From: Candidatus Yanofskybacteria bacterium RIFCSPHIGHO2_01_FULL_41_26 | Lineage (GTDB): Bacteria > Patescibacteria > Paceibacteria > 2-02-FULL-40-12 > GWA2-44-9 | Assembly (NCBI GenBank): GCA_001794055.1 | Contig: MGJB01000006.1 | Span: forward strand, 62,001-126,000 | Direction of reading: 5' to 3' | DNA: 64,000 bases | Part shown: piece by piece, positions 24,272 through 33,749 of the stretch | How the letters are laid out: the number at the start of each line of letters is the position of its first letter | Numbering within the stretch: position 1 is the first letter of the stretch | Program-made: the position numbers and the translations under genes | The notes under the pieces: model-generated | Told to the model about the DNA's origin: nothing | Databases searched by the model: none | Seen by the model: only the letters and a program-made list of their open reading frames with translations

Positions 24272-25627
24272 CAAAATATTTGCGATCCTTTCTCCCGCTT
24301 TCCCGTCTATTTTATATAGATGCTGTTTAACTATTTCGTCTCTCCCGCTTTGATCCAAGGTTGGATTTTTCAAGTACGCGTTTATTGCCATTATCCATTC
24401 TTCTTTGCTTTTTACAACTTTAGTTCCTCCACACCTTACAAGATTATACAAACAATCTTCCCGATTGTAACGCTTAACGCTCCTTATATACGGTTTTTTT
24501 TCAAAACCATCGAAACTAACCATAATCTGGGGCTTATTGAATACGGATGAGTCCAACCCAAGTGAGGTGGCTACATACATTACAATATCAGAATAATAAA
24601 TTGAGTTTCTTAAATGTTCACTGTCTTGCGGTCTAAATTCAATATTTTTTCTATCTCCGGCTTTGGTCATATGTCCAGGATTATCAATGATAAACGAGGG
24701 GTCGCCAGCAAACTTAGACAAATCCGCAGGATGTTGGGGATGGTTTCGGACAAGAAATTGTACATTTTCTGGCAAAGAACCGTTTTCTAGCGCCTCTTTT
24801 AATATCTGGCAAAGTTGCCAATCGGTATTCGACAAAACAGCGCCCGCAGGAGCAAATAATATTAGTTTTTTACTCGGATCAGCGCCTATCCTTGCAAAAA
24901 AATGCTCGCGAGTTTCTGTGGGTCCTGATAACCAAACATCAAATTGAGGCAAACCCGCTACAAAGATATCATCCGCCTGATAATCATGAATTTCTATAAG
25001 CTCATTTTTAACAGTCGGACTATTTACTATTATTTTATCCGGCATTAAACGCAATATGCCCTTAGTGGTTGTATTATCCCAAGACCTTACCATTGTTATC
25101 AAGGGGGTTTTTCTCGATCTTGCTTCTTTCATAAACCAGATGTCTATTTCACCAAAAGAATCGGCCGCAAAAACAAAATCAGGATTAAATTTATCAAAAT
25201 AAGGTTTAAGCGCCCTTCGTTCAGAGAAAAAAAGGTCAAATACTCTGTAGATGGGGTGGAAAATTAAAATACTGCTAAGGACATAAGAAACCAAACCAAC
25301 CCACTTATAATTAAGATATCCGGCAATGTTTTTGTTATTTTCGTATCTTTCTAATCGCTGATCCTTAATGTATTGGCTGTTTTCCAACAAAAAAGAAAGC
25401 CTGTATAATTTTTTATTCCAAGGCCTCCTGATGAATTGATCCATATCCAAACCCTCAAAAGCAACTCTGGGTCCTCCATAAAACTGTTGAAAAAAGTTAA
25501 CCTTATCAGGCGGACAAAAAATTACAATATTAAGCCCTTCCTCTTTCTTCAAGATCTTGAGAACGTCCGTATTGAATAAGTTGCGGGAAATAAAAGTATT
25601 GTAAGCCGAAATAATTATAGTTTTCAT
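24248..25627 (-). CDS. Putative GT-B-type transferase of a capsule/CDP-glycerol-transferase-like group
   Basis: Protein of 459 residues. The N-terminus TIIISAYNTFISRNL is a GT-B-like strand-loop. A basic hydrophobic stretch near residues 105-125 could touch the membrane. FAADSFGEIDIWFMKEA, then LILFAPAGAV, VQFLVRNHPQHPADL (a conserved RxHPxx as in CDP-glycerol and capsule transferases) and YYSDIVMYVATSLGLDSSVF (the nucleotide-binding end) give the pattern. The donor is unknown. It overlaps the GT4 gene at 25624 by 4 nt, so it is the second gene of a two-gene unit. Confidence 0.8.
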   Translation of the reverse strand: MKTIIISAYNTFISRNLFNTDVLKILKKEEGLNIVIFCPPDKVNFFQQFYGGPRVAFEGLDMDQFIRRPWNKKLYRLSFLLENSQYIKDQRLERYENNKNIAGYLNYKWVGLVSYVLSSILIFHPIYRVFDLFFSERRALKPYFDKFNPDFVFAADSFGEIDIWFMKEARSRKTPLITMVRSWDNTTTKGILRLMPDKIIVNSPTVKNELIEIHDYQADDIFVAGLPQFDVWLSGPTETREHFFARIGADPSKKLILFAPAGAVLSNTDWQLCQILKEALENGSLPENVQFLVRNHPQHPADLSKFAGDPSFIIDNPGHMTKAGDRKNIEFRPQDSEHLRNSIYYSDIVMYVATSLGLDSSVFNKPQIMVSFDGFEKKPYIRSVKRYNREDCLYNLVRCGGTKVVKSKEEWIMAINAYLKNPTLDQSGRDEIVKQHLYKIDGKAGERIANILLSFVKQF

Positions 25628-26688
25628 AATAATGCTTTGTAAGCATCCAAGTATTTTGGGATGACGCCCGATAGATCATTCCATCTGGCCCATTCATAAC
25701 TTTCCTGACTCATTTTTGCAAACCTGACTGAATCGGAAAGAATAGAAATAATAGCATCGGCGGTTCCCTGAATATTATTTTGAGATACGAGAATTCCGTT
25801 ATATCCGTCCCAAACCGCATCTTCGATGCCATTGCCCCTAGTGCCGATAACCGGCAATCCGGCCGCTGCCGCCTCCAGAAATACCAGGCCATAGCCCTCA
25901 AAATGATGGCTGTTGTTTACCGATGTTAATACAAAAACGTCGGCTCGGGAATATAGGTCGTTTAATTGTTCGTCGGGAATATTCTCCAAAAACTCTACAC
26001 TAGTCTCTACGCCGTGATCTTTTGCGATTTTTGCCAATGAAGCGAAGTAGTTTGAATCCTTCCGATCACCTACAATTTTGTATTTTAAATTTGGTTGTTG
26101 TTTTTTTGCCAAAGCAAAAGCGGGAATGGAAATATGATATCCTTTGCGAAATTTCAGCGCGCCCACGCTTAGAATAAAATTCTCGGACGATTCTTGTCTG
26201 GTTTTGTGGAAATTTTGAAAATTAATGCCGGGATTTATCACAAACACATTTCTCAATTCTACTCTTTTAAGGAGCTCACCTCTCGTGAAATTGCTGATAG
26301 CGATAACGGCTTCGGCGGATTTGAAAGCCGTCCCGGAAAGCCATCGTGTTTTTGGGTTATAGAGAGGCGCCACAGAATATGTCCCCAGAGCTGTTATCAT
26401 TAATTTTTTATTCAAAAACATATTGGCAAGCCAAGCGATTATTCCATAAGGATACACATCAAAAGCGTGGACAATGTCACAATCCTTAAAATATTTTCTA
26501 ACCTTAATAGCCGATAAAAACATCCCCGCTCCCCGTTTTAATACCGGTATTCCATCAAAACCGTCATCCCTTTCTTTTAAAATAACCGCTTCGTGTCCGG
26601 ATTTTTTTATTCCCATTACCAAATCGGAGGCATATCTGCCCCAGCCAGCCTTAGGATCCATATCGTGAGTTAGATATCCAATTTTCAT
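25624..26688 (-). CDS. Family 4 glycosyltransferase
   Basis: GT-B protein of 354 residues: GYLTHDMDPKAGWGRYASDL (the N-terminal glycine loop), FILSVGALKFRKGYHI, YKIVGDRKDS, and the C-terminal EGYGLVFLEAAAAGLPVIGT with GIEDAVWDG, the nucleotide-sugar EX7E motif of GT4. It is transcribed from its own promoter at 26709-26737, divergent from gmd. It is probably a hexosyltransferase of the surface polymer. Confidence 0.9.
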   Translation of the reverse strand: MKIGYLTHDMDPKAGWGRYASDLVMGIKKSGHEAVILKERDDGFDGIPVLKRGAGMFLSAIKVRKYFKDCDIVHAFDVYPYGIIAWLANMFLNKKLMITALGTYSVAPLYNPKTRWLSGTAFKSAEAVIAISNFTRGELLKRVELRNVFVINPGINFQNFHKTRQESSENFILSVGALKFRKGYHISIPAFALAKKQQPNLKYKIVGDRKDSNYFASLAKIAKDHGVETSVEFLENIPDEQLNDLYSRADVFVLTSVNNSHHFEGYGLVFLEAAAAGLPVIGTRGNGIEDAVWDGYNGILVSQNNIQGTADAIISILSDSVRFAKMSQESYEWARWNDLSGVIPKYLDAYKALL

Positions 26689-26708
26689 ATGTTTAGAGGA
26701 GTAGTATT

Positions 26709-26737
26709 ATTATCTTAAAAAAATGACATTTTTTCAA
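26709..26737 (-). promoter_or_regulatory. Promoter of the 25624 GT4 unit
   Basis: On the minus strand TTGAAA (26732-26737), 17-nt spacer, GATAAT (26709-26714). The leader is about 20 nt with no Shine-Dalgarno. Confidence 0.65.
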
Positions 26738-26750
26738 GTCCGATTAGGCC

Positions 26751-26779
26751 TTGTAAAAATTGAATTTTTTAACTAGAAT
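26751..26779 (+). promoter_or_regulatory. Promoter of gmd-fcl
   Basis: TTGTAA (26751-26756), 17-nt spacer, TAGAAT (26774-26779), 13 nt before ATG 26793; the leader would be about 7 nt. Confidence 0.6.
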
Positions 26780-26792
26780 TACCTCTGTAATT

Positions 26793-27803
26793 ATGACAAA
26801 AACACCTAACCTCAAAATAGCCCTCATTACCGGCCTTACCGGTCAAGACGGCTCGTACCTTGCCGAAATTCTTTTGAAAAAAGGTTACGTTGTTCATGGC
26901 ATCATCAGGCGAGCTTCGACCTTTAACACAGCGAGAATAAATCACCTCTATCAAGATCCCCACAACAGAAACAGAAAACTTTTCCTGCACTACGGAGATC
27001 TTGCTGACGCCGGCACCATCAGAAAAATAATTTACAAGGTCAAACCGGACGAAATTTATAATTTAGGCGCGCAAAGCCATGTTAAGGTTTCGTTTGAAAT
27101 TCCTGAATATACGATGGACATCACTGGCAACGGTGCCTTGAGAATTCTTGAAGCAATAAGGGATTTTCAAAACGAAACCAAGAAAAAAGTAAAATTCTAT
27201 CAAGCCTCATCTTCTGAAATGTTCGGTTCAGCTCCCCCGCCCCAAAATGAAAATACTCCACTTGTACCCCAAAGCCCTTATGGTGCGGCGAAAGTCTTCG
27301 CCTGCAATATGACAAAACTTTACCGCGAGGCATATGGGATATTTGCTGTTAACGGAATACTTTTTAACCACGAATCCGAGCGTCGAGGTGAAACGTTTGT
27401 CACCAGAAAAATCACCAGAGGAATCGCCAGAATAAAAGCCGGCCTGGACAAAAAGTTATATCTCGGCAACTTAGACGCCAAAAGAGATTGGGGCTATGCT
27501 CCGGAATATATGGAAGCCGCCTGGCTGATGATGCAGAAGCCAAAACCGAATGACTATGTAATCGGCACCGGTGAAACACATACCGTAAGAGAGTTCGTTG
27601 AACTGGCTTTCAAAGAAGCAGGGTTGAGCAATTGGAAAAAATATGTTGAAACTGATCCGCGATATTATCGCCCCGCCGAAGTAAATATTCTTATCGCCGA
27701 TACAAGAAAAGCAAAGAAAATATTAAAATGGCACCCCAAAACCAAATTCAAAAACTTAGTAAAAATAATGGTCTGGAACGACATCAATGAACTTAAAAAA
27801 TAA
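26793..27803 (+). CDS. gmd: GDP-mannose 4,6-dehydratase
   Basis: Converts GDP-D-mannose to GDP-4-keto-6-deoxymannose. The protein is 336 residues from ATG 26793 (a TTG 11 codons upstream is in frame but overlaps the promoter). ALITGLTGQDGSYLAEIL (10-27) is the family hallmark, followed by GIIRRASTFNTARINHLY, NLGAQSHVKVSFE, SSSEMFG, YGAAKVFACNMTKLYREAYG, NHESERRGETFVTRKI and ETDPRYYRPAEVNILIAD. All catalytic residues seem present. It is coupled to fcl, with a 17-nt overlap. Confidence 0.96.
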   Translation: MTKTPNLKIALITGLTGQDGSYLAEILLKKGYVVHGIIRRASTFNTARINHLYQDPHNRNRKLFLHYGDLADAGTIRKIIYKVKPDEIYNLGAQSHVKVSFEIPEYTMDITGNGALRILEAIRDFQNETKKKVKFYQASSSEMFGSAPPPQNENTPLVPQSPYGAAKVFACNMTKLYREAYGIFAVNGILFNHESERRGETFVTRKITRGIARIKAGLDKKLYLGNLDAKRDWGYAPEYMEAAWLMMQKPKPNDYVIGTGETHTVREFVELAFKEAGLSNWKKYVETDPRYYRPAEVNILIADTRKAKKILKWHPKTKFKNLVKIMVWNDINELKK

Positions 27804-28719
27804 AAAAATATTAGTCACTGGAGGGGCTGGGTTTCTCGGTTCTTTCGTCGTGCAGAAATTACTGAAAAGAGGCGTACCGAAGAAAAACATCTTTATCCCT
27901 CGCTCTAAAGACCTTGATTTGCGTAAATTGGAAAATTGCGTGAAAACAGTCAGGAACCAAGATATCGTTATTCATCTTGCAGCGATAGTCGGTGGAATTG
28001 GATACAATCAAAAAATTCCCGGCCAGATGTTCTATGATAATTTAATAATGGGGACACAACTTATGGAAGCAGCCAGACAAGGTGGGGTAGAAAAATTCAT
28101 TGCAATCGGCACAATATGCGCTTATCCCAAATATACAAAGGTTCCCTTTGTAGAATCCGCGCTCTGGAATGGCTACCCGGAAGAAACAAATGCGCCTTAC
28201 GGCTTGGCGAAAAAGATGCTTCTGGTCCAGTCACAGGCCTACCGTCAGCAATATGATTTCAACTCCATTTATCTTTTACCAGTAAATCTTTACGGCCCAG
28301 GGGATAACTTCAATCCTAAAAGTTCTCACGTCATTCCCGCTCTTATCAAAAAAGTTGCTGACGCGCAAAAAGCCGGAAAAGGACACATAGATGTATGGGG
28401 TACCGGCAAGGCATCGCGAGAATTCCTCTATGTGGCCGACTGTGCCGAAGGGATAGTTCTGGCAACGGAAAAATACGATAAACCCGACCCGGTTAACCTT
28501 GGCGCAAATCGGGAAATTAAAATAAAAGACCTGGTAAAAACAATCTGCAAGCTTATGGACTTTAAAGGCGATATCCGATGGGACAAAACAAAACCCGACG
28601 GTCAGCCGAGAAGGATGGTCGATACCACTCTTGCCAAAAAAGAATTCGGATTCAAAGCAACAACATCTTTAGAAGATGGCCTTGAAAAAACCATCCGATG
28701 GCACAAGACACATGCGTAA
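27787..28719 (+). CDS. fcl: GDP-L-fucose synthase
   Basis: Epimerises and reduces GDP-4-keto-6-deoxymannose to GDP-L-fucose. The protein is 310 residues: ILVTGGAGFLGSFVVQKL, HLAAIVGGIGYN (the family-typical AAxVGGI), FIAIGTICAYPKY, APYGLAKK (catalytic YxxxK), LYGPGDNFNPKSSHVIPALI and VWGTGKASREFLYVADCA. It is the natural partner of gmd and would supply the GT11 fucosyltransferase at 32925. The next gene starts in its last codons. Confidence 0.96.
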   Translation: MNLKNKKILVTGGAGFLGSFVVQKLLKRGVPKKNIFIPRSKDLDLRKLENCVKTVRNQDIVIHLAAIVGGIGYNQKIPGQMFYDNLIMGTQLMEAARQGGVEKFIAIGTICAYPKYTKVPFVESALWNGYPEETNAPYGLAKKMLLVQSQAYRQQYDFNSIYLLPVNLYGPGDNFNPKSSHVIPALIKKVADAQKAGKGHIDVWGTGKASREFLYVADCAEGIVLATEKYDKPDPVNLGANREIKIKDLVKTICKLMDFKGDIRWDKTKPDGQPRRMVDTTLAKKEFGFKATTSLEDGLEKTIRWHKTHA

Positions 28720-29464
28720 CCTCAAAAAAATTTACAGAAAATTTTTAAGAAATAGATTAATTTTGGCATTTATTGATATCAAGCCGCAGAATCTGCCTCG
28801 CATAATGCCATTTGTCAGGCAGTATAAAAAATATAAAAGCATAAGCACCGAGCAAATTAGCGTTGCTCCGATTTTAGGGGATGATACAACCACAACAAAC
28901 ATTGACCCGCATTATTTTTACCAAGCCATTTGGACCGCAAAACACATAGCCCAAACACATCCACCCGAACATGTAGACATCGGATCACAAGCGCAATTTG
29001 TAGCTTCTTTAACCGTATTGACAAAAGTTAAATTTGTTGACATTCGCCCGCTTGATGTGAAGCTGGAAAATTTAACCAACACAAAAGGATCCATTTTAGA
29101 CTTACCATTTTCTGACAATTCGATTGATTCTCTTTCCTGCCTGCATGTTGCCGAACATATCGGCTTGGGAAGATACGGCGATAAGTTAGACCCGGAAGGG
29201 ACAAAAAAGGCCTGTCAAGAATTGACTAGGGTACTCGCCAAAGATGGGAATTTATATTTTTCTCTGCCTATAGGCAGAGAGAGAACTGAATTTAACGCCC
29301 ACAGAATTCATCAACCACAGACAATAATTGATTATTTTTCCGGTCTTACGCTCATAGAATTTTCGGCCATAAACGATCGCGGGCATCTGGTGTTAAATGC
29401 GCGACCATTGGATTTTAAAAACAGCCAATATGGCTGCGGCTTATTCCATTTTAAACGAACCTAA
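28712..29464 (+). CDS. DUF268-like putative methyltransferase
   Basis: Protein of 250 residues from ATG 28712, which overlaps the fcl stop by 8 nt (a longer frame to 28676 is unlikely). HVDIGSQAQFVASL replaces SAM motif I, FVDIRPLDVKL follows, and SLSCLHVAEHIGLGRYGDKL is the signature of the DUF268 group, which looks like a diverged Rossmann methyltransferase found in polysaccharide loci. It probably methylates or otherwise decorates the fucose-containing glycan. Its 3' end overlaps the convergent GT4 gene by 24 nt. Confidence 0.82.
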   Translation: MRNLKKIYRKFLRNRLILAFIDIKPQNLPRIMPFVRQYKKYKSISTEQISVAPILGDDTTTTNIDPHYFYQAIWTAKHIAQTHPPEHVDIGSQAQFVASLTVLTKVKFVDIRPLDVKLENLTNTKGSILDLPFSDNSIDSLSCLHVAEHIGLGRYGDKLDPEGTKKACQELTRVLAKDGNLYFSLPIGRERTEFNAHRIHQPQTIIDYFSGLTLIEFSAINDRGHLVLNARPLDFKNSQYGCGLFHFKRT

Positions 29465-30631
29465 AACCCCTTTAAAATCTTCCTCGATAAACTTGAAAAT
29501 AGTTTCGACTCTCTTTTGCCAAGTATAATTTTTAACTTCTTCAAAGGCCTTTTTGGTTAATTTTTGGGATTCGTTTGGATTTTTCAAAACAAATTTAATG
29601 CCACCAGCCAAGGCCAAAGCGTCATCCGAGTTTACTGGAACAGAATTTTTTTCATTTAAAATTTCTCTTAAGGAAGGCAGGTCCGAGGCGACAATAGGCC
29701 GTTTAGATGCCATATATTCAAACATTTTTAAAGGCGAGGTGTAAGATCTTGATATTTCTTCTCTGGTAGAATTGGGCAATACAAGCACATCCGCCGCTTT
29801 CAAAAATAATGGTATCTGATTATAACGTTTGTGTTCCAAAATCAAAACATTATTCAATCCTTGTGCTTTTTGTTTAAAACTTTTTATATCACGCTCCGTC
29901 CCTCCTATAAATACAAACAACATTTTGCTGTCAGAAATTGGGAATCGATCATTAGAAATCAACCTTGCCGTCTGAAGCAAAGTTCCCGTTCCTTTCCACT
30001 CAAACAAATGCCCAGTATACATAACGATATTTTTGTCTGACGGCAGGCCCGTTTTAACCCTTGCTTCCTGTTTCGATATATCAATGTCAAAATCCGATAA
30101 ATCAACTCCATCAGAAGCTACGAGTATATTTTCCGGCCTAAAACCAATTTTTGTAAAGTTTTCTTTAAGGTGTTTGGTAATAACCACAACCTTTAAATTT
30201 ATACTTTTAAATCTTTTGTAAAATAGTTTACGACAACTCGAAAAATTATGAGCTTCATAAATTAAATTTTTCCTGAAAAAACTTAACAAAAAAAGGGGCA
30301 TCTCGTCTCTGGAGAAAACAAGGTCAGTCCGTTGAGATAATGCAGAAAAACTTAAAAAAAACGCTGATATAAAACTTTTTATATAAAAAGATATTTTGTC
30401 TAATTTGCCCGCAAAATAAAAGTCGGGGGCCCAAATTTTTTTAACTGTAAAATTATTTTTTACAGAGTAATACGAATATATGTCTTCTCTGATAAACGGA
30501 TTTCTCCTGTGCGGAAAAATTAGGGTAACGCTAAAACCTAAATTGGCCATTGCTTCGCATGTTTTGGCGATCTGAATACCATAAGCCTTTTCTGTTGGAA
30601 GACGGAGGTTGGCGATATAAGTTAATGTCAT
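29441..30631 (-). CDS. Family 4 glycosyltransferase
   Basis: Protein of 396 residues; start LTYIANLRLPTEKAYGIQIA resembles the GT4 acceptor loop, FSRDEMPLFLL follows, the middle IVMYTGHLFEWKGTGTLL is the usual GT4 inter-domain strand, and SPLKMFEYMASKRPIVASD with LREIL forms the donor site. ISNDRFPISDSKML looks like one of the AT-rich in-frame additions described in the findings. It is the last gene of a three-gene GT4 run (31788, 30628, 29441), each overlapping the next by 4 nt. Confidence 0.9.
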   Translation of the reverse strand: MTLTYIANLRLPTEKAYGIQIAKTCEAMANLGFSVTLIFPHRRNPFIREDIYSYYSVKNNFTVKKIWAPDFYFAGKLDKISFYIKSFISAFFLSFSALSQRTDLVFSRDEMPLFLLSFFRKNLIYEAHNFSSCRKLFYKRFKSINLKVVVITKHLKENFTKIGFRPENILVASDGVDLSDFDIDISKQEARVKTGLPSDKNIVMYTGHLFEWKGTGTLLQTARLISNDRFPISDSKMLFVFIGGTERDIKSFKQKAQGLNNVLILEHKRYNQIPLFLKAADVLVLPNSTREEISRSYTSPLKMFEYMASKRPIVASDLPSLREILNEKNSVPVNSDDALALAGGIKFVLKNPNESQKLTKKAFEEVKNYTWQKRVETIFKFIEEDFKGVLGSFKME

Positions 30632-31791
30632 AGAGACTGGAAAAAATTATAAAATTTATTCGCCACAACCTTATAACTGAAATTTTCTTCAACGTATCTT
30701 TTTCCGGCCTTCCCCAATTTATTTCTTAAGCCTTCATCTTTTCCCAGCCTTAACATGGCCTCAATCAAACCTTTTATATTCTCTGGTTCAACCAACAAGC
30801 CTGTCACTCCATCCAAAACAACCTCCTCAACAGACCCTGTCCGGGTAGAAATTACCGGCACTTCCATTAACAATGCCTCGGCCATGGAATATCCGAATTG
30901 CTCCTCCCATCCGCCAAAAGAAATACTGGGATATAAAAAAACATGAGAAATAGACAAAAGTTCCCTAAGTCCAATAGGGTTAAGCCAAGAAATTTTTGTT
31001 ATGTTGTCTTCTAGACCAAATTCAATTACCAGTTTCGATATTTCGTTTTCATATTCCCCCGTTCCGGCTATCATTAAATGGACATTCGGTAAAACAGAAA
31101 AAACCTGCTTAAAAGCACGGATTATATTGTGTATGCCTTTTCTGTATCCTATCGCTCCGGCAAAAGAAAAGACCAGCTTATTCTTGAGGCCATGGATTTT
31201 TAAAAACTCGTCAGCATCTACTTTGTGAAAAAAGTCTGCATCAACACCACTCATAGGAATAACGGCAATTGGCTTCTTGGTCAAATTTTTAAATATTTTT
31301 TCAGCCTTGCGATTGCCGCAAATTATACCGTCAGATAATAACAGATTTAACTTTATGATAACTTTCTTTAATAAAAGATTTGGTCCCTTAAATTTATTCT
31401 CGTAAGGAATGTTCTCCCAAGTGAAAATGACATGCTTGAGACCTAAGAATTTAGACCAGAATGCTTGATAAAGCGTGGTAATAAGAATAGGTTCGCTCGA
31501 ACTATAAACAAGGTTAATCTTTTTTTTTCTCTTTAACCGCCACAAAATAAAAGGGAAAATAGGCATCCATCCCTTAAATAATCCCCCGATGACAGGGTAG
31601 TGGGAATGATGAAAATAGGCCTTGGCGCTGAACACATTTGAATCTTTTGACGGATAATAAACTATTTTGCCATTTTTAACTTTCCATGATTCCGGCAAAA
31701 GAAAAAAAATCTTGCCTTGAGCAGGATAGTGCCGCCATGTGTTAAAATAATTTTCTCTAATATAAGGAAAGCCAGCTATTAAAATATTCAT
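30628..31791 (-). CDS. Family 4 glycosyltransferase
   Basis: GT-B protein of 387 residues. LVFSFAGAIGYRKGIHNII is the GT4 strand before the donor domain, then IAGTGEYENEISKLV, and the donor motif EEQFGYSMAEALLMEVPVIS with SVEEVVLDGVTGLLVEP. It starts within the last 4 nt of the 31788 gene. The N-terminal ~60 residues are less conserved. Confidence 0.9.
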   Translation of the reverse strand: MNILIAGFPYIRENYFNTWRHYPAQGKIFFLLPESWKVKNGKIVYYPSKDSNVFSAKAYFHHSHYPVIGGLFKGWMPIFPFILWRLKRKKKINLVYSSSEPILITTLYQAFWSKFLGLKHVIFTWENIPYENKFKGPNLLLKKVIIKLNLLLSDGIICGNRKAEKIFKNLTKKPIAVIPMSGVDADFFHKVDADEFLKIHGLKNKLVFSFAGAIGYRKGIHNIIRAFKQVFSVLPNVHLMIAGTGEYENEISKLVIEFGLEDNITKISWLNPIGLRELLSISHVFLYPSISFGGWEEQFGYSMAEALLMEVPVISTRTGSVEEVVLDGVTGLLVEPENIKGLIEAMLRLGKDEGLRNKLGKAGKRYVEENFSYKVVANKFYNFFQSL

Positions 31792-32834
31792 GATTCGCGT
31801 ATGTGTTTTAACAATTCACCCGCTAAAATACTACTGGCAAGCTTCTCGTTGAATAACGTCTTGGCCCCTTCGCCGATAATACGGCTGCGATCGGAAGAAT
31901 TCTTCAGAAATCTAATTTTTTCAGCAAGATCTTCGGGGTCGGCCTTACGGCAAAATAATACATTTTCTCCATCGCTCAAAAGTTCCCTTGCGGCCGGCGT
32001 ATCGGCAGTTATTACCGGTTTTCCCATCGCTATTGCTTCATAAACCTTATTCGGTATGACCAGATCCGTTTTTGGACTATCACCGAAGATGCCTAGACAA
32101 ATATCGGCCATGGCGACATGTTCAGTCAGATCGAAATAGGACATTTTATCAATAAAATTAATATTTTTAACATCCAGATCAGCTGCTAATTTTCTATTTT
32201 TTTCGTATGTTTGACCTCGGCCTATCAAATTAAACATGATATTCTCTTTTTCAAGTAATTTAGCCGCTCGGATAATATATTCTACTCCTTGTAGGGGTAT
32301 ATAATAACCGTGAAAATGAACTAAGAACTTATCTTCCTTTTTTGCTGATTCTCTCGGATAAAAAACATCTTCGTCGGCGCCGACAAATATCCTTTTAAAC
32401 TTGTCGGGCGGTAATCCAAATTCTTCAACAAAAAAATTAACATGAGCGTTTGTATCTAATAATACAAGATCGGCCAAACGACAGGAAAATTTATCGATCC
32501 AACGATAATATTTGGCTCGCCAACTGGTCTTGTTAAAATATTGCCGGTCTAAAATGTAGCCGCCATAATGAGAAGTAAAGGCATCAAATACAATAGGCTT
32601 GAATGTTAGTAATCTGGCTAGAAACATTACCTCCTGACCAGGAAAACCTACTATCATTACATCAAATTTTCGTCTTAATTTCAAATACTTTAGAATTAGT
32701 TTTAAATATTTAAAAAAGGATTTTATTTCCTCACGACATTCTACAATCTCTGTTCCGTTTTGTTTTAATCCCTTTATCAATACTCTATTTCGAGAATAAT
32801 CGGGATTATATACGCCAAAATACAAAATTCTCAT
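31788..32834 (-). CDS. Family 4 glycosyltransferase
   Basis: GT-B protein of 348 residues: YFGVYNPDYSRNRVLIKGL at the start, VFDAFTSHYGGYILD, FLVHFHGYYIPLQGVEYII, FNLIGRGQTYEKN, and VIPNKVYEAIAMGKPVITAD with ARELLSDGENVLFC as the donor motif. It is the first gene of the minus-strand GT4 trio; upstream is a short divergent region shared with the fucosyltransferase gene. Confidence 0.9.
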   Translation of the reverse strand: MRILYFGVYNPDYSRNRVLIKGLKQNGTEIVECREEIKSFFKYLKLILKYLKLRRKFDVMIVGFPGQEVMFLARLLTFKPIVFDAFTSHYGGYILDRQYFNKTSWRAKYYRWIDKFSCRLADLVLLDTNAHVNFFVEEFGLPPDKFKRIFVGADEDVFYPRESAKKEDKFLVHFHGYYIPLQGVEYIIRAAKLLEKENIMFNLIGRGQTYEKNRKLAADLDVKNINFIDKMSYFDLTEHVAMADICLGIFGDSPKTDLVIPNKVYEAIAMGKPVITADTPAARELLSDGENVLFCRKADPEDLAEKIRFLKNSSDRSRIIGEGAKTLFNEKLASSILAGELLKHIRES

Positions 32835-32855
32835 TTGTTTTATCTATTAGGCCTG

Positions 32856-32885
32856 TTGGCTAAATATACAGGCTTCGTGTATTAT
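32856..32885 (+). promoter_or_regulatory. Promoter of the fucosyltransferase gene, with an overlapping inverted repeat
   Basis: TTGGCT (32856-32861), 18-nt spacer, TATTAT (32880-32885). An inverted repeat GCCTGT (32851-32856) and ACAGGC (32868-32873) straddles the -35, a possible operator. Confidence 0.5.
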
Positions 32886-32924
32886 ACTTACATAACATAA
32901 AAGTCAGGTCAAATTAAGATAACT

Positions 32925-33743
32925 ATGATTACTTTCAGGAAATTAGGACTCTTAGGGAGGTTTGGCAATCAGCTTTTTCAATATGCCGGCGCCAGAATGT
33001 ACGCGGATATCAATGGATTTAAGAGCGCTTTTCCAGGTTGGGTTGGTAATAAAATTTTCGAAAATATCATATCTTATAACAATCGCGAGTATCTGTTGAG
33101 CCGGTTTTTGCCAACTCGACAATTAAACGACTTTCTCTCTTATACCCGCACAGACAAAATAAAATACATGCTTCGTCTTCAGAAACAACTGCCCCAAACT
33201 ATTGCACTGAATAAATTATATGCGCATCCGGAAGATAATATAAACTTTTTAGGATATTTCCAAAATGAATTGAGTTTAAAAATATTAAAGGAAAGAAAAA
33301 ATTACGTTTTAGGTTGGTTTGTTTTTAAAAAAGATATCGCTGATGAGTTTAAAAAGGTAACTCAAAACTATAAGCCCTGGACAGGAATTCATATTCGAAG
33401 AGGCGACTTTGTAAAAAGGGGCCTTTCTCTGCCGGTTTTTCTTTACAAAGATTTTTTAAAAAGTGTCGACAAAAAAAATATTTATATTTCCTGTGATGAC
33501 CCGGAAACAATCTCTGAATTTAAAGATTACTCGCTTATAAGACCAGCAAATCCCTTGCCCGAAATACCTAATTTTATCTTTGACTTTTGGATGTTAAAAG
33601 AGTCAGAGATGGTTTTGGGTTGCGGTTCGACTTTCTCTTGGTGGGCGGCTTATTTAGGTAACCGAAACAATTATTTCAGTCCACCGCTGACTCATTTGTG
33701 GCCAAAAGGATATAAACCGACATTAGGAAAAATGGATATCTGA
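32925..33743 (+). CDS. Alpha-1,2-fucosyltransferase, GT11 family
   Basis: Transfers L-fucose from GDP-fucose to a galactose-type acceptor. The protein is 272 residues, typical for bacterial GT11. LGRFGNQLFQYAGARMYA (about 10-27) is the family N-terminal motif, and GIHIRRGDFVKRG (about residues 150-165) is the HxRRGD donor motif. YISCDDPETISEF and MLKESEMVLGCGSTFSWWAA complete the family set. It stands alone on the plus strand and ends 7 nt from a convergent gene. Together with gmd and fcl it makes a complete fucosylation route. Confidence 0.93.
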   Translation: MITFRKLGLLGRFGNQLFQYAGARMYADINGFKSAFPGWVGNKIFENIISYNNREYLLSRFLPTRQLNDFLSYTRTDKIKYMLRLQKQLPQTIALNKLYAHPEDNINFLGYFQNELSLKILKERKNYVLGWFVFKKDIADEFKKVTQNYKPWTGIHIRRGDFVKRGLSLPVFLYKDFLKSVDKKNIYISCDDPETISEFKDYSLIRPANPLPEIPNFIFDFWMLKESEMVLGCGSTFSWWAAYLGNRNNYFSPPLTHLWPKGYKPTLGKMDI

Positions 33744-33749
33744 ATTTTA

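Noticed and set aside
32851..32873. GCCTGT/ACAGGC inverted repeat as a terminator
   Set aside because: It lies upstream of both divergent genes, has only a 6-bp stem with an 11-nt loop and no T run; more likely an operator or chance.
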